A stretch of 64,000 nucleotides of DNA, taken from Maridesulfovibrio sp. Lineage in GTDB: Bacteria; Desulfobacterota; Desulfovibrionia; Desulfovibrionales; Desulfovibrionaceae. The stretch lies in the NCBI RefSeq assembly GCF_963667685.1, contig NZ_OY763930.1, positions 279,001-343,000 of the forward strand, given 5' to 3'. How positions within the stretch are numbered: position 1 is the stretch's first letter; each line of letters begins with the position of its first letter. The position numbers were made by a program, and so were the translations under genes. The notes beneath the pieces were generated by a model. That model was not told the DNA's origin. It searched no databases and saw only the letters and a program-made list of their open reading frames with translations. Below, one piece after another: positions 9,745 to 19,513 of this stretch.

Positions 9745-10347
9745 TCAGCTGTCTGCAGTACCGCGAAAGCCGAGCCCTACGATAAAGAACTCCTTGCTTT
9801 CCTCTCTGCAACTCTTCGGTTTAAATCTTTTCACTTTGGAAAACATCTTGCGCAGAGAATCAATATACCCATTCACATCAGGGCCATCGAAAATTTTGAC
9901 AATAAAATGACCACCATTTTTAAGCCTGCTGGGAACAATATCACGTGCGCGTTCGCAAAGCTCAAGGGAATTTGCCTGATCAGCAAACTTAACCCCGGTC
10001 GTTTTAGGTGCCATGTCGCTGATAATGAGGTCGTACGGCAACTGCTTATCCATCGCCGCAAGTAGTTCAGGGGAATCCTCGAACACATCGGCCTGCAAAA
10101 AAGTTGCATTATCCGGGAAGACGGTGTCAGTGGACTGGATGTCAACTGCGAGCACTCGTCCTGCATCCCCAACTTTCTTGGCGGCAAAAAGAGTCCATGA
10201 ACCTGGAGCAGCCCCGAGATCCATAACATTCTGCCCTTTTTCAAAAACTTTGAAACGCTTGTCCAGTTCCTGAAGCTTGTATACGGAACGGGCAGGATAA
10301 TTTTCCTTTTTAGCCCTTTTGAAATAATGATCGCGATATTGTTTCAT
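9745..10347 (-). CDS. rlmE: 23S rRNA (uridine-2'-O)-methyltransferase RlmE/FtsJ
   Basis: SAM-dependent methyltransferase that modifies the 23S rRNA A-loop (U2552 in E. coli) late in 50S assembly. The 200 residues show the N-terminal [13 protein letters not shown], the SAM motif [12 protein letters not shown], Asp in VLAVDIQ, and the catalytic K-D-K-E residues: K in YKLQE, D in [13 protein letters not shown] in FIVKIFDG and E in [12 protein letters not shown]. The ribosome site is weak. It lies upstream of yebC on the same strand with a gap of 284 bases. Confidence 0.93.
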   Translation of the reverse strand: MKQYRDHYFKRAKKENYPARSVYKLQELDKRFKVFEKGQNVMDLGAAPGSWTLFAAKKVGDAGRVLAVDIQSTDTVFPDNATFLQADVFEDSPELLAAMDKQLPYDLIISDMAPKTTGVKFADQANSLELCERARDIVPSRLKNGGHFIVKIFDGPDVNGYIDSLRKMFSKVKRFKPKSCREESKEFFIVGLGFRGTADS

Positions 10348-10456
10348 AATCTGAATTTAGTTTCGCAGCGATACGCAAAAGACTTTTGCATCCGACTGCG
10401 TTATAAGGTGACTGAAAATTAACTCATTACGGCCAGCAAGCCAAGTATTGCAAGCA

Positions 10457-11935
10457 ATGAAACGCCCCGAAAGAATCAGTATAAAAAATGAATCCGGACA
10501 GCCGCAATCATTGCCCGAAGGCGAAAGATATTTTCAGGACCTCGGCGGCACGGGGGATATTCTATTCCTTGGTCTTGGCCCAAACCCGGAACTTGCGGCA
10601 GACTTATACCCGCAAGCGGAAAAGTTGTTATACGCGGATTGCCCTGAGCTAAGCGCACAACTGCCAGAAGGGTATACAATCCCGGACCGATTTAAGCAAA
10701 TCGCCCCGGAGGACGCGGACCTCTCCAAATTCAGGATTATTCTCTATACACCGGGCAAGCGTTTATTTCCATCTTTTTGGGAACCTATGATCTCCCAAAT
10801 GACCATATCCCGCGCTGGAATAATGCACAAAAGCCGCTCTAAAACAGTCTGGATTCCGGGCGGAGAAAATTCATTGCTCCTGCCGGAACTCTGCCGCGCT
10901 TTTGAAGACGAGGGATTCTCTTACAGGGTTATCGAACCGGACGCAATGCGCAAAGAACTACTCTCCCTGCTGCGTAGCGAACTGCCGGAACTCGTCTTAT
11001 GCATAAATTTTAATGGCCTTGATAATTCAGGAGAAATTTTTTTTCTACTTAGGGAAGCCGGAGTCAAAGTTGCGGCTTGGCTGGTGGACAATCCATTTCA
11101 TGTCATCTCAGGCATTAAATCTAATTATTGGCGTGAAGTTCCACTACTGGTGACTGACCATTGGTTCATTCCTGCCCTTGAACAGCACGGCGCTCAGAAA
11201 GTTGAGCATCTCCCTCTGGCTACGGACCCGCAGATATTTAACTATGATGTCCTTCCTTATCCCCTTCTTGAAGAGCGCACGGTTTTTGTAGGGCGCTCAA
11301 GCTTCCCGGCCAAAGACAATTTTTTCTCGGGCTGCACATTCAGTATGCAAGACGAAGCGGCAGCCGTACAGGCCATCGGCCAAGGAAAGAAGCCTGATTT
11401 CGAATGGTGGGCAAAGCGCGATAATCTAGATGAATTCTGGCCGGGACGCGGAATACGGGCAACTGGATTCAGAACGGAACAGTCAGGGCTGCTCTGGCGT
11501 ATTCTGTCATTGCAAAATGCCGGAGACAAAATTACAGTTTTCGGAGATGACGGCTGGAATAAATACCTGCCTCGGACGGACATAAGACCCCCGGTAGATT
11601 ATTTCACAATACTACCCTCAGTCTACGCCGGGTCAGGAATCAGCCTGAACATGACCAGCCCCCTTTTACCCTGCGGACTTACCCAGCGCAACTTTGATGT
11701 TTGGGCTGCCGGCGGTTTCCTGCTTAGTGATTACACAGCCGGTTTATCCATCTTCCCAAAAGAACTTGTTGAACACTGCTCTTTTAAGACTCCCGACGAA
11801 CTGCCGGCAAAAATTGAATTCATAAAAATGCGCCCGCAGCTGACACTAGAGCTTTCAAAAATTTGGCATAAAGTTATAATTGAAGAACATACATATGCCC
11901 AAAGAATACATAAGATACTTAATTTTATTAACTAA
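10457..11935 (+). CDS. CgeB-family glycosyltransferase
   Basis: Likely cytoplasmic glycosyltransferase of the CgeB group, which in Desulfovibrio relatives is often found with surface or flagellar glycosylation genes. The 492-residue protein has a DUF3880-like N-terminal half, including the marker GVKVAAWLVDNPFHV, and a GT-B C-terminal half with RNFDVWAAGGFLLSDY, the family's nucleotide-sugar pocket. I chose the ATG at 10457 over a TTG three codons earlier; neither has a good ribosome site. It stands alone between rlmE (divergent) and a lipoprotein gene, with no visible sugar biosynthesis partner, so the acceptor is unknown. Confidence 0.75.
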   Translation: MKRPERISIKNESGQPQSLPEGERYFQDLGGTGDILFLGLGPNPELAADLYPQAEKLLYADCPELSAQLPEGYTIPDRFKQIAPEDADLSKFRIILYTPGKRLFPSFWEPMISQMTISRAGIMHKSRSKTVWIPGGENSLLLPELCRAFEDEGFSYRVIEPDAMRKELLSLLRSELPELVLCINFNGLDNSGEIFFLLREAGVKVAAWLVDNPFHVISGIKSNYWREVPLLVTDHWFIPALEQHGAQKVEHLPLATDPQIFNYDVLPYPLLEERTVFVGRSSFPAKDNFFSGCTFSMQDEAAAVQAIGQGKKPDFEWWAKRDNLDEFWPGRGIRATGFRTEQSGLLWRILSLQNAGDKITVFGDDGWNKYLPRTDIRPPVDYFTILPSVYAGSGISLNMTSPLLPCGLTQRNFDVWAAGGFLLSDYTAGLSIFPKELVEHCSFKTPDELPAKIEFIKMRPQLTLELSKIWHKVIIEEHTYAQRIHKILNFIN

Positions 11936-12008
11936 ACACATTTAATGAAGAACGGCATATTTTTTGCTTTTTCTGATCTCAGAAACTCTAATCAAGGATG
12001 ATAACGAG

Positions 12009-12665
12009 ATGCGGAAATTGTTTGTCTGTCTGACCTTCTTCATATGCTGCCTGAGCGGATGCTCTGCTTCAGTGCTTCTGCCGCCCTTACCCGGGCCGAT
12101 GCTGATACCTTCATCTGTGGGCTCGGTCTACAACGCTTACGCCATAAGCACAGACGAACGTGGATTCCAGACTATAATCGAAGATGAAATGCTCGAGACA
12201 AGCATTCAATCACAAATACTTGACGAAAAGGGTTTAAACATACTGGACCTGAGCACTTATGCATACAATGGGCACGTCTATGTAGTTGGAGAATATGATG
12301 AAAAGGAAGATTTCAACCGTATCCGCAAGATCGTCAGAAAAAACAAGAAGGTAAATTCACTGACAACATATCTGTTTGCTGAAGATGAAAACGCATGCAG
12401 CAAGGCCGACGATTACATGATCCAGATGGCGATAAAAAGCGCCCTGCTCACTGATAATTCAGTTTGGGGGGCAAACATTGCTGTAAAGTCAGTGCAATGC
12501 AATGTTATACTTGTAGGCAGGGTAGCCAGCATAAATGAGGCTATTGCCGCCAAGAGAATTGCCATGGATACTGAAGGGGTGAAGGGAGTAAAATCGTTTA
12601 TCCGCTCCACCCGGCAGAATAAGTACATAAAGCAGGAACAAAAAATCGCCGCGGCACTGCGCTAG
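12009..12665 (+). CDS. Dual BON-domain outer-membrane lipoprotein (YraP/DolP-like)
   Basis: The 218-residue protein starts with a lipoprotein signal peptide ending in the lipobox LSGC, so it should be lipid-anchored. Two BON repeats follow (about 45-115 and 125-200), each with the GxVxLxG-type strand (YNGHVYVVGEY and CNVILVGRV). BON proteins bind phospholipid and support outer-membrane integrity. The frame opens at 11964, but the ATG at 12009 has AAGGA upstream and gives a proper signal peptide. A basic tail ends the protein. It converges on the GntR gene. Confidence 0.8.
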   Translation: MRKLFVCLTFFICCLSGCSASVLLPPLPGPMLIPSSVGSVYNAYAISTDERGFQTIIEDEMLETSIQSQILDEKGLNILDLSTYAYNGHVYVVGEYDEKEDFNRIRKIVRKNKKVNSLTTYLFAEDENACSKADDYMIQMAIKSALLTDNSVWGANIAVKSVQCNVILVGRVASINEAIAAKRIAMDTEGVKGVKSFIRSTRQNKYIKQEQKIAAALR

Positions 12666-12686
12666 ACTAAAACTTTTACGACAAAT

Positions 12687-13316
12687 CTAAAGAGTAAAAT
12701 GGTCGCGGAGTTTTCCTTTCATCAGTTCAATATCTCCAGATCCGATAGCTTCTACAATCAGCTTATGCTCATTTGCATGTGCAGTGAGATCCATACCGTC
12801 TTCAAAATTTTTCTTTGCCAGAGTAAATATCCAATAATCATTGGCCAACGCCTCCCATGAACGCACGAGAGAACTATTACCGGAACACTCCACAATGGTC
12901 CGGTGGAACTCAAGATCAGCCAGACCTATTGCCGTCAGATCTCTTCTTGCAATGCCGGAAAGCATTTTTTCGACACTCTCTTCAAGATGATTAATTTCAA
13001 TTTTATGCAGCTCAAAACCCCACCCTAGCGCCAGAGGTTCCAGCTCTCCCCTCACAGCATAATACTCATACAGTTCACCGGAGGAAAGCACTTTAACCCG
13101 AGACCCCTTATAAGGTTCGGTTTCAACAAATCCACGAGCCGTCAAATCCCTGATAGCTTCCCGGACAGCTCCCTGGCTTACCTGCAACTCACGGGAGATT
13201 CGTGTTTCAACGATTTTATCTCCAGGCTTTAAATATCCACTCAAAATACAGTCTACAACATGTTCTACAACATCATCCCGCAATACGCGTCTTTTCAGGC
13301 CAGCATTGGCAACCAT
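12687..13316 (-). CDS. GntR-family transcriptional regulator (FadR/FCD subfamily)
   Basis: The 209 residues have an N-terminal winged helix (about 10-75; ISRELQVSQGAVREAIRDLTARGFVETEPYKGSRV) and an all-helical FCD effector domain with the expected metal ligands (Asp in LADLEFHRTI and the downstream His residues). FCD regulators usually sense organic acids and control a nearby catabolic operon. No such operon adjoins; upstream is a long AT-rich gap, so the target is unknown. Confidence 0.85.
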   Translation of the reverse strand: MVANAGLKRRVLRDDVVEHVVDCILSGYLKPGDKIVETRISRELQVSQGAVREAIRDLTARGFVETEPYKGSRVKVLSSGELYEYYAVRGELEPLALGWGFELHKIEINHLEESVEKMLSGIARRDLTAIGLADLEFHRTIVECSGNSSLVRSWEALANDYWIFTLAKKNFEDGMDLTAHANEHKLIVEAIGSGDIELMKGKLRDHFTL

Positions 13317-13775
13317 AAGAATCCCCCTGAGAATTAAACCGGACGACTGCCCCCCTCAAAAATGCAATTAGTCCTTGTGCGTGGAATCTAACCACTTTTC
13401 AATTCAATAGCAAGACCGTAAGCAAACGCTCCAACAATATATTATTTAATATACACAGATATAAAACAAACTATCGTAACTTTATTAAAACAATTTACAC
13501 ACGTAAAACCAATGCAAAAATACACAAATACATGTTTTTATAAAACATATCACCATATACACTATTTAAATAACCTATACGAAACAAAACAAACTTCACT
13601 AAAGACATCAAAAAACAAACTGCTACATTATTTAAAAAAAGACTTTACCACAGACTTACAACATCAAAAATAATTGATTTTAAAAATCTTGATAACAATA
13701 AAAAAGGGGAAGACCGCTCTTCACCAAAAGAGCGGTCTTTATAATTGTATTGTAGAATTATCTACACTGCCCTAC
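13317..13775. other. AT-rich non-coding region upstream of the GntR gene
   Basis: Very A/T-rich with no convincing reading frame; it probably holds the GntR promoter. A hairpin at 13710-13739 (AAGACCGCTCT paired with AGAGCGGTCTT) lies downstream of the small reading frame at 13776-13844 on the minus strand and could terminate it; an AT-rich tail with a T run follows at a distance. No repeats or tRNA were seen. Confidence 0.5.
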
Positions 13776-13844
13776 CTAATCAGCACAGACCTGCACTGCT
13801 GGCAACATGGGTAAGATGCGCTTATTTTTGATCTTCATGCTCAA
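13776..13844 (-). CDS. Possible 22-residue peptide gene
   Basis: A TTG start six bases after GGGAGG opens a 22-codon frame, MSMKIKNKR...VQVCAD, basic at the start, hydrophobic in the middle and with one Cys near the end. A second in-frame start (ATG at 13838) has poorer spacing. A hairpin at 13710-13739 follows 37 bases downstream. The good ribosome site and the following hairpin make it more than a random frame, but there is no homology I can name. It could be a leader or signalling peptide, or chance. Confidence 0.3.
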   Translation of the reverse strand: MSMKIKNKRILPMLPAVQVCAD

Positions 13845-13954
13845 AAAATACCTCCCTCAAATTTCTCACTTGCATGCAACTGCAATCTTTGTTTTCCATT
13901 ACATGCGGTTTAATCAACCAATCAGTTAGATTGTAAAATACATGAAATGGTTAT

Positions 13955-13990
13955 TGAATAAAAAAAGGTCCTTCACTAAAAAAATGAAAG
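13955..13990 (-). terminator. Terminator of the PAS histidine kinase gene
   Basis: On the minus strand GGTCTTTCA pairs with TGAAGGACC (one mismatch), followed by six T, about 40 bases after the kinase stop codon. Confidence 0.8.
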
Positions 13991-14029
13991 ACCATGCTTT
14001 TAAATACCTTGACTATTGGCTGTCTTTAT

Positions 14030-16300
14030 TTACGCGCCAATTGCAGGCAACCTGATAATAAATTTAGAACCCTTACCTTCTTCTGACTCCACGAGGAACT
14101 CGCCTTCGTGATTTCTGGTAATTATAAAGTATGAAACGGAAAGCCCCAACCCGGTTCCCAACCCCACCCGCTTTGTGGTGTAGAACGGTTCAAAAACACG
14201 CTTACGGACATCCTCGTCCATCCCAGGCCCGTTGTCTTCTACTTCGATGCGGACAAACCTGCCGTCTTTACGGGTTCGCAAAGTCATCGTAGGTCGTTCA
14301 CCGCCATACTCCTTCTCAGACATTGCTTGCGCGGCATTTTTGAAAATATTAAGAAAAACCTGCTCTATCTCAGTTTCAGTAATTCCTACCATAGGCAATC
14401 CCTGCTCATAATCCCGGCGTATTTCAATCACCTTGAAATCATACTTCTTTTTAAGATCGTAATCATTCTCGGCAAGGCTCAAAGCCTTTTCAAGAACACT
14501 CCGCACCTGCGCATGGGTGCGGGAAGACTCACTCTTACGACTGAATTCGAGCATATTGCGAACGATGGAAGCGGCCCGGCGCCCTGCGTCGCTAATGCCG
14601 CGTAAATAACCGAGAATTCCGCGCTTATCCAGATACTGGTGTACTTTATTCAGATCAAGACCAATCTCCGCAGCGACTTCAACATTTTTCCTGAGCGATG
14701 GGGAAAGCCTTCTTTCTGTTCCCTGAACACCGGAAAGGACAGCACCCAGCGGGTTATTAATTTCATGAGCCATGCCTGCCGCCAATCCGCCGACTGACAT
14801 CATCTTTTCAGTTTGAATCATCATATCTTCAAGACGCGACTTCATAGTCACATCATCAATCAAAACAACCACATCTCGGCTGTCCACACTCTCTAGCAAA
14901 GGATAAATTTTAATATTTTTATATTGGACATGCCCATCGCTATTAAAGGGAATTTTATTCTTCTCGCGAACATCAAGATTATCAACTGCCTCTTTAATAA
15001 GGTCCTGCTCACTCTGCAATTGCGGGAAAACCTCAAAAAGAGATAATCCGCAAACCTGATCATACGTATATCCTGTTTCTTCTTCAGCAGATCTGTTCCA
15101 CTGATTGATACGTAATTCTCCGTCAACCCCGACCAGAATTGTTGGCATGGAATCAATGGTATTTTTAAGCAGGTTACGTAGACGGGCCAGCTCATTCTCT
15201 GCTGTCTTTTTTTCAGTAAAGTCATAAGTAATACCCATATAGGAAGTTACTTCCCCGTCTTCACTGCGGACAACCATAGTACTGTCTGCAATCCAGTATA
15301 CGCGGCCCGACGGGTCGACGATCCGGTACTCATGATTGAAATGTTCAACTCCGGAGTCGACATACTCCTGCACCTCCTTCTCCATTTTGCCAAGATCATC
15401 GGGATGTATAATTTCGCCGTATTTAATTTTACCGGAAATGAAATCTTCAGCACTGAAACCAAGTTGATTTACATTCTGGGAAACAAGCTCGACCGGCCAT
15501 CCTTTTTGATTCTTCCATTTGAACAGAACCATCGGGCTTTTTTCGACAATCAGATTAGACTGCCGTAAAGCTTCCTCTGCTTTTTTACGCTCGGCAATAT
15601 CACGGATAAGATTGAGCCGCATCTCATTAAAAGCATCGGCTACCCGGTCAATCTCATCAGGTTTGGACAGCTTCTTGCGCCGGTTAAGAACAAGCTTGCG
15701 GTCAAGATTGTTGATGTCTATTTCCTGAACATATTCAGCCATGGTTTGCAGATGGCGGGTGATCATATAGTGGATAATCATGAGGATAAAAAGGGCCACC
15801 AAAAATGTTTTTACCGCCTGCGTAAGCAAAACTATAAACACTCTTAGCTTTAAGCGTTTAAAAACATTATTTAAATCCGCTACAGCTCGTAGCTGCCCAA
15901 CCTCAACACTCTTGCCGTCCACAACGTGAATCAGCGGAAAAGTCTTCTCAATAGTATTCTCACCGGAAGGAACCGCCCCGATAAAGGCTACAGGCTCAAC
16001 AGACCCAAACGACATCTCAACAACTTCGAGATATCGCATTCCAGGCAATTTCAACGCCCCTTCGAGCTGAATTTTTACATGGTCAATATTGATATCCCAA
16101 AGGCTCGCCGCGATAGTATTCACATAACTATGCTCTATCTGTCCGAAACCTTTCTGAATTTCACTGACGTCGCTGCGATATTCCATGTACAGCTGCAGGC
16201 TTGTGCCAAGAATTGTAAAGAAAGAGCTGCAAATCAAAATATAGACAAGAAGCTTATATGGAAGGACTTGTCCCTTTCTTATTCGGAAAAACTTGCCCAT
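14030..16300 (-). CDS. Membrane PAS-domain sensor histidine kinase
   Basis: About 756 residues. Two membrane helices (about 12-35 and 155-180) enclose an extracytoplasmic sensor region; a HAMP-like linker leads into two PAS domains, the first of the PAS_3/PAC kind (HPDDLGKMEKE...YMGITYDFTEKK). The kinase core has the H-box GMAHEINNPL, the N-box FLNIFKNAAQAM, and the G-boxes DNGPGMDEDV and GTGLGLSVSY. There is no receiver domain and no adjacent response regulator, so it is an orphan sensor. A GTG at 16309 is an alternative start; the ATG at 16300 lies close behind GGTGGAG. Its own terminator follows. Confidence 0.88.
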   Translation of the reverse strand: MGKFFRIRKGQVLPYKLLVYILICSSFFTILGTSLQLYMEYRSDVSEIQKGFGQIEHSYVNTIAASLWDINIDHVKIQLEGALKLPGMRYLEVVEMSFGSVEPVAFIGAVPSGENTIEKTFPLIHVVDGKSVEVGQLRAVADLNNVFKRLKLRVFIVLLTQAVKTFLVALFILMIIHYMITRHLQTMAEYVQEIDINNLDRKLVLNRRKKLSKPDEIDRVADAFNEMRLNLIRDIAERKKAEEALRQSNLIVEKSPMVLFKWKNQKGWPVELVSQNVNQLGFSAEDFISGKIKYGEIIHPDDLGKMEKEVQEYVDSGVEHFNHEYRIVDPSGRVYWIADSTMVVRSEDGEVTSYMGITYDFTEKKTAENELARLRNLLKNTIDSMPTILVGVDGELRINQWNRSAEEETGYTYDQVCGLSLFEVFPQLQSEQDLIKEAVDNLDVREKNKIPFNSDGHVQYKNIKIYPLLESVDSRDVVVLIDDVTMKSRLEDMMIQTEKMMSVGGLAAGMAHEINNPLGAVLSGVQGTERRLSPSLRKNVEVAAEIGLDLNKVHQYLDKRGILGYLRGISDAGRRAASIVRNMLEFSRKSESSRTHAQVRSVLEKALSLAENDYDLKKKYDFKVIEIRRDYEQGLPMVGITETEIEQVFLNIFKNAAQAMSEKEYGGERPTMTLRTRKDGRFVRIEVEDNGPGMDEDVRKRVFEPFYTTKRVGLGTGLGLSVSYFIITRNHEGEFLVESEEGKGSKFIIRLPAIGA

Positions 16301-16489
16301 ATTCTCCACCGGGATAAGATCAGTTGGATAAAAGAAAAACAGTTTTAAGCATGAACACTTTAGGCTATATTGACATAAATTGCTAAAGGATAAAAGATTC
16401 TTTTATAGCCAAACAACCATTACTGACCAAAACCAACCAGGCTGCATCTAATAAAGTAACAGACTCTCAACGGAATCTTAGGATTAAAT

Positions 16490-17596
16490 ATGTCCTTTTA
16501 CTCAATATCCTCAATTACGCATACTACGCGCCCAAGAATTCCGGTTCTATACGCAATCCTGTTTTTTTTGCTTTTTGCAGTGCAGGTTAATGCAGCAAGC
16601 ACCTCATCAATTTCAATAGATACAATGAATAATGAAGAATCAGACCAGTTTTCACTGAACTTGAACATTCCCGCCAGCAACGAGACAACTGAGATCGACC
16701 TCCTGACTACGGAGTTGGCACATATTCCCAGCAGCGAAGAAGTGAACCCGCCAACAGCTGATGAAGTCCATCCATCAGCAGAGCTTAAAGATATTATCAA
16801 GCAGATAAAAAATGGAACCATGCTTAAGATCTCAAACAAATCCAGCAGTAAAAAGAACTACTCCATTGATAAGGAAGGTCTGGAGATAATAAAAAAAGGG
16901 GCTGAGGTTAAACAGGCAACAGAAGTTCGCCCCTCACCAGCGCTTGAAGCAGTTCTCAATGCCTACCGGAACGGAAGCCTCAATTACGCCAGAAGAGATA
17001 TCTCAGATATGGAAGATGAACTTTTCTACCACCAACCATATGCAGAAATTGATTTGGCTTCGATTTATGATCTGGTTGTCCTCCAGACCGGACGAGACAT
17101 ATTTCTTTCTCTCTATTATCACGATCTTCGCCATAACAAGATATCGGCAGAAGAAATGGCATCCAGCCGCATTAAGGATTTAGAACAGACTATCGCTGCC
17201 ATTAAGATAAAAGAAAGTAGCAAGCAGAATAAAGAACTTGACCAGATAGTTGAGCAGCGTAACAAGCCACAGGTAAAAATCAGTCTCATCCCCAAGCAGA
17301 CATTCGCGCGTAAGGTTCTGAACCTCTTAGGTATCAGGCGCAAAAACGACGTCGTAGACTACGAACAGCTGAGCGTAAACTTCAGAGCGTACAAAAGCTG
17401 GAGTAAGCATATTGAGGATGTGGACGAAATGCTCCGCCGCAAAAGGAAACGTAAAATCCAGTTGATTCATCAGCGCAGGTATAGACCTTCCAGACAGCTT
17501 GGCTGCGGAGACCCTGCTTATCGCGGTGCATGCCCTGAAGGGCAACTGGAGATCAATCCTTACAAAAAAGGCAATATCAGATTTATAAAACCATAA
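16490..17596 (+). CDS. Secreted protein of unknown function
   Basis: I do not recognise this 368-residue protein. It has an N-terminal signal sequence with a hydrophobic core (VLYAILFFLLFAVQV, cleavage near NAAS) after a long basic leader. An acidic, Ser/Thr-rich region follows (about 40-100), then two short similar blocks (PSAELKDIIKQIKNGTM and PSPALEAVLNAYRNGSL). The C-terminal third is strongly basic (MLRRKRKRKIQ) and ends with two Cys in LGCGDPAYRGACPEG. AGGA precedes the ATG. It stands between a divergent kinase and a convergent Lrp regulator, with no operon partner. Confidence 0.7.
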   Translation: MSFYSISSITHTTRPRIPVLYAILFFLLFAVQVNAASTSSISIDTMNNEESDQFSLNLNIPASNETTEIDLLTTELAHIPSSEEVNPPTADEVHPSAELKDIIKQIKNGTMLKISNKSSSKKNYSIDKEGLEIIKKGAEVKQATEVRPSPALEAVLNAYRNGSLNYARRDISDMEDELFYHQPYAEIDLASIYDLVVLQTGRDIFLSLYYHDLRHNKISAEEMASSRIKDLEQTIAAIKIKESSKQNKELDQIVEQRNKPQVKISLIPKQTFARKVLNLLGIRRKNDVVDYEQLSVNFRAYKSWSKHIEDVDEMLRRKRKRKIQLIHQRRYRPSRQLGCGDPAYRGACPEGQLEINPYKKGNIRFIKP

Positions 17597-17614
17597 ATCA
17601 AGGAGCAGCTAATG

Positions 17615-18076
17615 CTACTCCTTGTGCTCGGCCCATTTGTTGACCGCTTCCAGAAACATGAAAGACTCAGTGGATTTGATGCTTCCTATATTTGAAAGGT
17701 CATCCACCAAAAACTTACGGAAGGCGTTTCTCGACGGAACAAATACCTCCAGCAGGAGATCAAACCGCCCGGAAACATTCATAACAGACTGGACTCCGGG
17801 GACCTTTGCAATCTCTTCCATGATTTCAGGATTGGCCCTTTCCTCAAGGTTGATACCGATCATGGCAATAAGGCTGTTCTCAAAGTAGAGAGGATTTACA
17901 GAAGCTGTAATTCTCAAGTAATCATTTTTTATCATCCGCTCAGTGCGTAGACGCACTGTTCCATCGGAAACACCAAGTTTGCGGGCGATATTCTTATATG
18001 ACTCACGCCCATTACGTTGCAATTCTTCAATAATTTTACGATCCACCTCATCAAGTACCAAAGGACGCTCTTTCAC
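17615..18076 (-). CDS. Lrp/AsnC-family transcriptional regulator
   Basis: The 153 residues have an N-terminal helix-turn-helix (LDEVDRKIIEELQRNGRESYKNIARKLGVSDGTVRLRTERM) and a C-terminal RAM (AsnC_trans_reg) ligand domain (VPGVQSVMNVSGRFDLLLEV). It is divergent from kbl-tdh across a 230-base AT-rich gap, so control of threonine degradation in response to an amino acid is the obvious proposal. Confidence 0.87.
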   Translation of the reverse strand: MKERPLVLDEVDRKIIEELQRNGRESYKNIARKLGVSDGTVRLRTERMIKNDYLRITASVNPLYFENSLIAMIGINLEERANPEIMEEIAKVPGVQSVMNVSGRFDLLLEVFVPSRNAFRKFLVDDLSNIGSIKSTESFMFLEAVNKWAEHKE

Positions 18077-18237
18077 TCGGAATCTCCTTTACTTAATATA
18101 AATTCATATTATCTAATTTAACGAAACATACATAGGTGAAAAATAACAATTCCGTCAATATCTGATTCTATTAACTATTTTTTAGAAATTTACGAGCTTT
18201 TTTACAATATACAAAAAAACTATTATTAAAATTTTGC

Positions 18238-18266
18238 TTGACACAATTTAGTGTATTGATTTTTAA
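18238..18266 (+). promoter_or_regulatory. Probable kbl-tdh promoter with an inverted repeat
   Basis: TTGACA at 18238-18243 is a good -35 box; a TTTTAA-like -10 starts at 18261 after 17 bases. Within it ACAC-AATTTA-GTGT (18241-18254) is an inverted repeat that overlaps the -35 box, a plausible site for the divergent Lrp-type regulator. Confidence 0.5.
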
Positions 18267-18307
18267 ATAACGCGTAGCAACACTATTTACGGACGGGAGA
18301 AACCTAT

Positions 18308-19498
18308 ATGAAAAATAATTTACTTCAGGCACTTTCAGCCCAGACCGAAGAGTTGAAAGCCAACGGCCTTTACAAAGATGAAAGAATCATAACATCCCAG
18401 CAACAAGCCCTTATTTCGGTAAAGGGCGGGCAGGAAGTACTCAATTTCTGCGCCAACAACTATCTGGGACTGGCTAACAATCCTGATCTTATTGAGACAG
18501 GCAAGAAAGCTCTCGACAAATACGGATTCGGCCTTTCTTCAGTACGCTTTATCTGCGGAACACAGGACGTGCATAAAGCTCTGGAAGATAAAATCAGCAA
18601 ATTTCTCAAAACCGAAGATACCATCCTTTACAGCTCCTGCTTCGATGCAAACGGCGGTCTCTTCGAGACCATCCTTGATAGTGAAGACGCGGTTATCAGC
18701 GATTCTCTCAACCACGCTTCCATCATTGACGGTGTACGCCTCTGCAAAGCAAAACGTTTCCGTTACAAAAACAATGATATGGCCGACCTCGAAGAGCAGC
18801 TCAAGGCTGCTGAGGGGTGCAGGTACAAACTCATCGTAACCGACGGTGTTTTTTCCATGGACGGAATCATCGCCAACCTCAAATCAGTGTGTGATCTGGC
18901 TGACAAGTACGGCGCACTGGTCATGGTTGACGACTCCCACGCTGTGGGCTTCATCGGCGAAAACGGACGTGGAACCCCTGAATACTGTGGTGTGCTGGAT
19001 CGAGTGGACATCATCACAGGAACACTCGGAAAGGCTCTCGGCGGGGCTTCCGGCGGTTACACTTCCGGACGTAAGGAGATCATCGAATGGCTGCGCCAGA
19101 GATCACGCCCTTACCTTTTTTCAAACACCCTTGCCCCGGTTATCGCATCCACTTCCATCGCTGTGTTGGACATGATTTCCGCAAAACCGGAACTCCGTGA
19201 ACGTCTTCAGGAGAACAGCCGCATTTTCCGCACTCGCATGGAAGAAGCAGGCTTCAATCTCGTTCCAGGCAACCACCCCATCATCCCGGTAATGCTGGGA
19301 GATGCTGTCCTCGCCCAGAAAATGGCTGCCGGACTGCTCAAGGAAGGAATCTATGTAATCGGATTCAGTTTCCCGGTTGTTCCCCGCGGTCAGGCACGCA
19401 TTCGCACTCAGATGTCTGCGGCTCACACCCCGGAACAGGTTAACAAAGCAGTCGACGCATTCATTAAAGTCGGTCGTGAACTTGAAATTATCAAATAA
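18308..19498 (+). CDS. kbl: Glycine C-acetyltransferase (2-amino-3-ketobutyrate CoA ligase)
   Basis: PLP enzyme that splits 2-amino-3-oxobutyrate with CoA into glycine and acetyl-CoA, the second step of threonine breakdown. The 396 residues show [26 protein letters not shown], the cofactor Asp-His segment [18 protein letters not shown] and the PLP lysine in [20 protein letters not shown] stands 8 bases before the ATG. tdh follows after 15 bases, so the two pathway enzymes are co-expressed and the unstable intermediate can pass between them. Confidence 0.96.
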   Translation: MKNNLLQALSAQTEELKANGLYKDERIITSQQQALISVKGGQEVLNFCANNYLGLANNPDLIETGKKALDKYGFGLSSVRFICGTQDVHKALEDKISKFLKTEDTILYSSCFDANGGLFETILDSEDAVISDSLNHASIIDGVRLCKAKRFRYKNNDMADLEEQLKAAEGCRYKLIVTDGVFSMDGIIANLKSVCDLADKYGALVMVDDSHAVGFIGENGRGTPEYCGVLDRVDIITGTLGKALGGASGGYTSGRKEIIEWLRQRSRPYLFSNTLAPVIASTSIAVLDMISAKPELRERLQENSRIFRTRMEEAGFNLVPGNHPIIPVMLGDAVLAQKMAAGLLKEGIYVIGFSFPVVPRGQARIRTQMSAAHTPEQVNKAVDAFIKVGRELEIIK

Positions 19499-19513
19499 TA
19501 AGGCGTAATAAAA

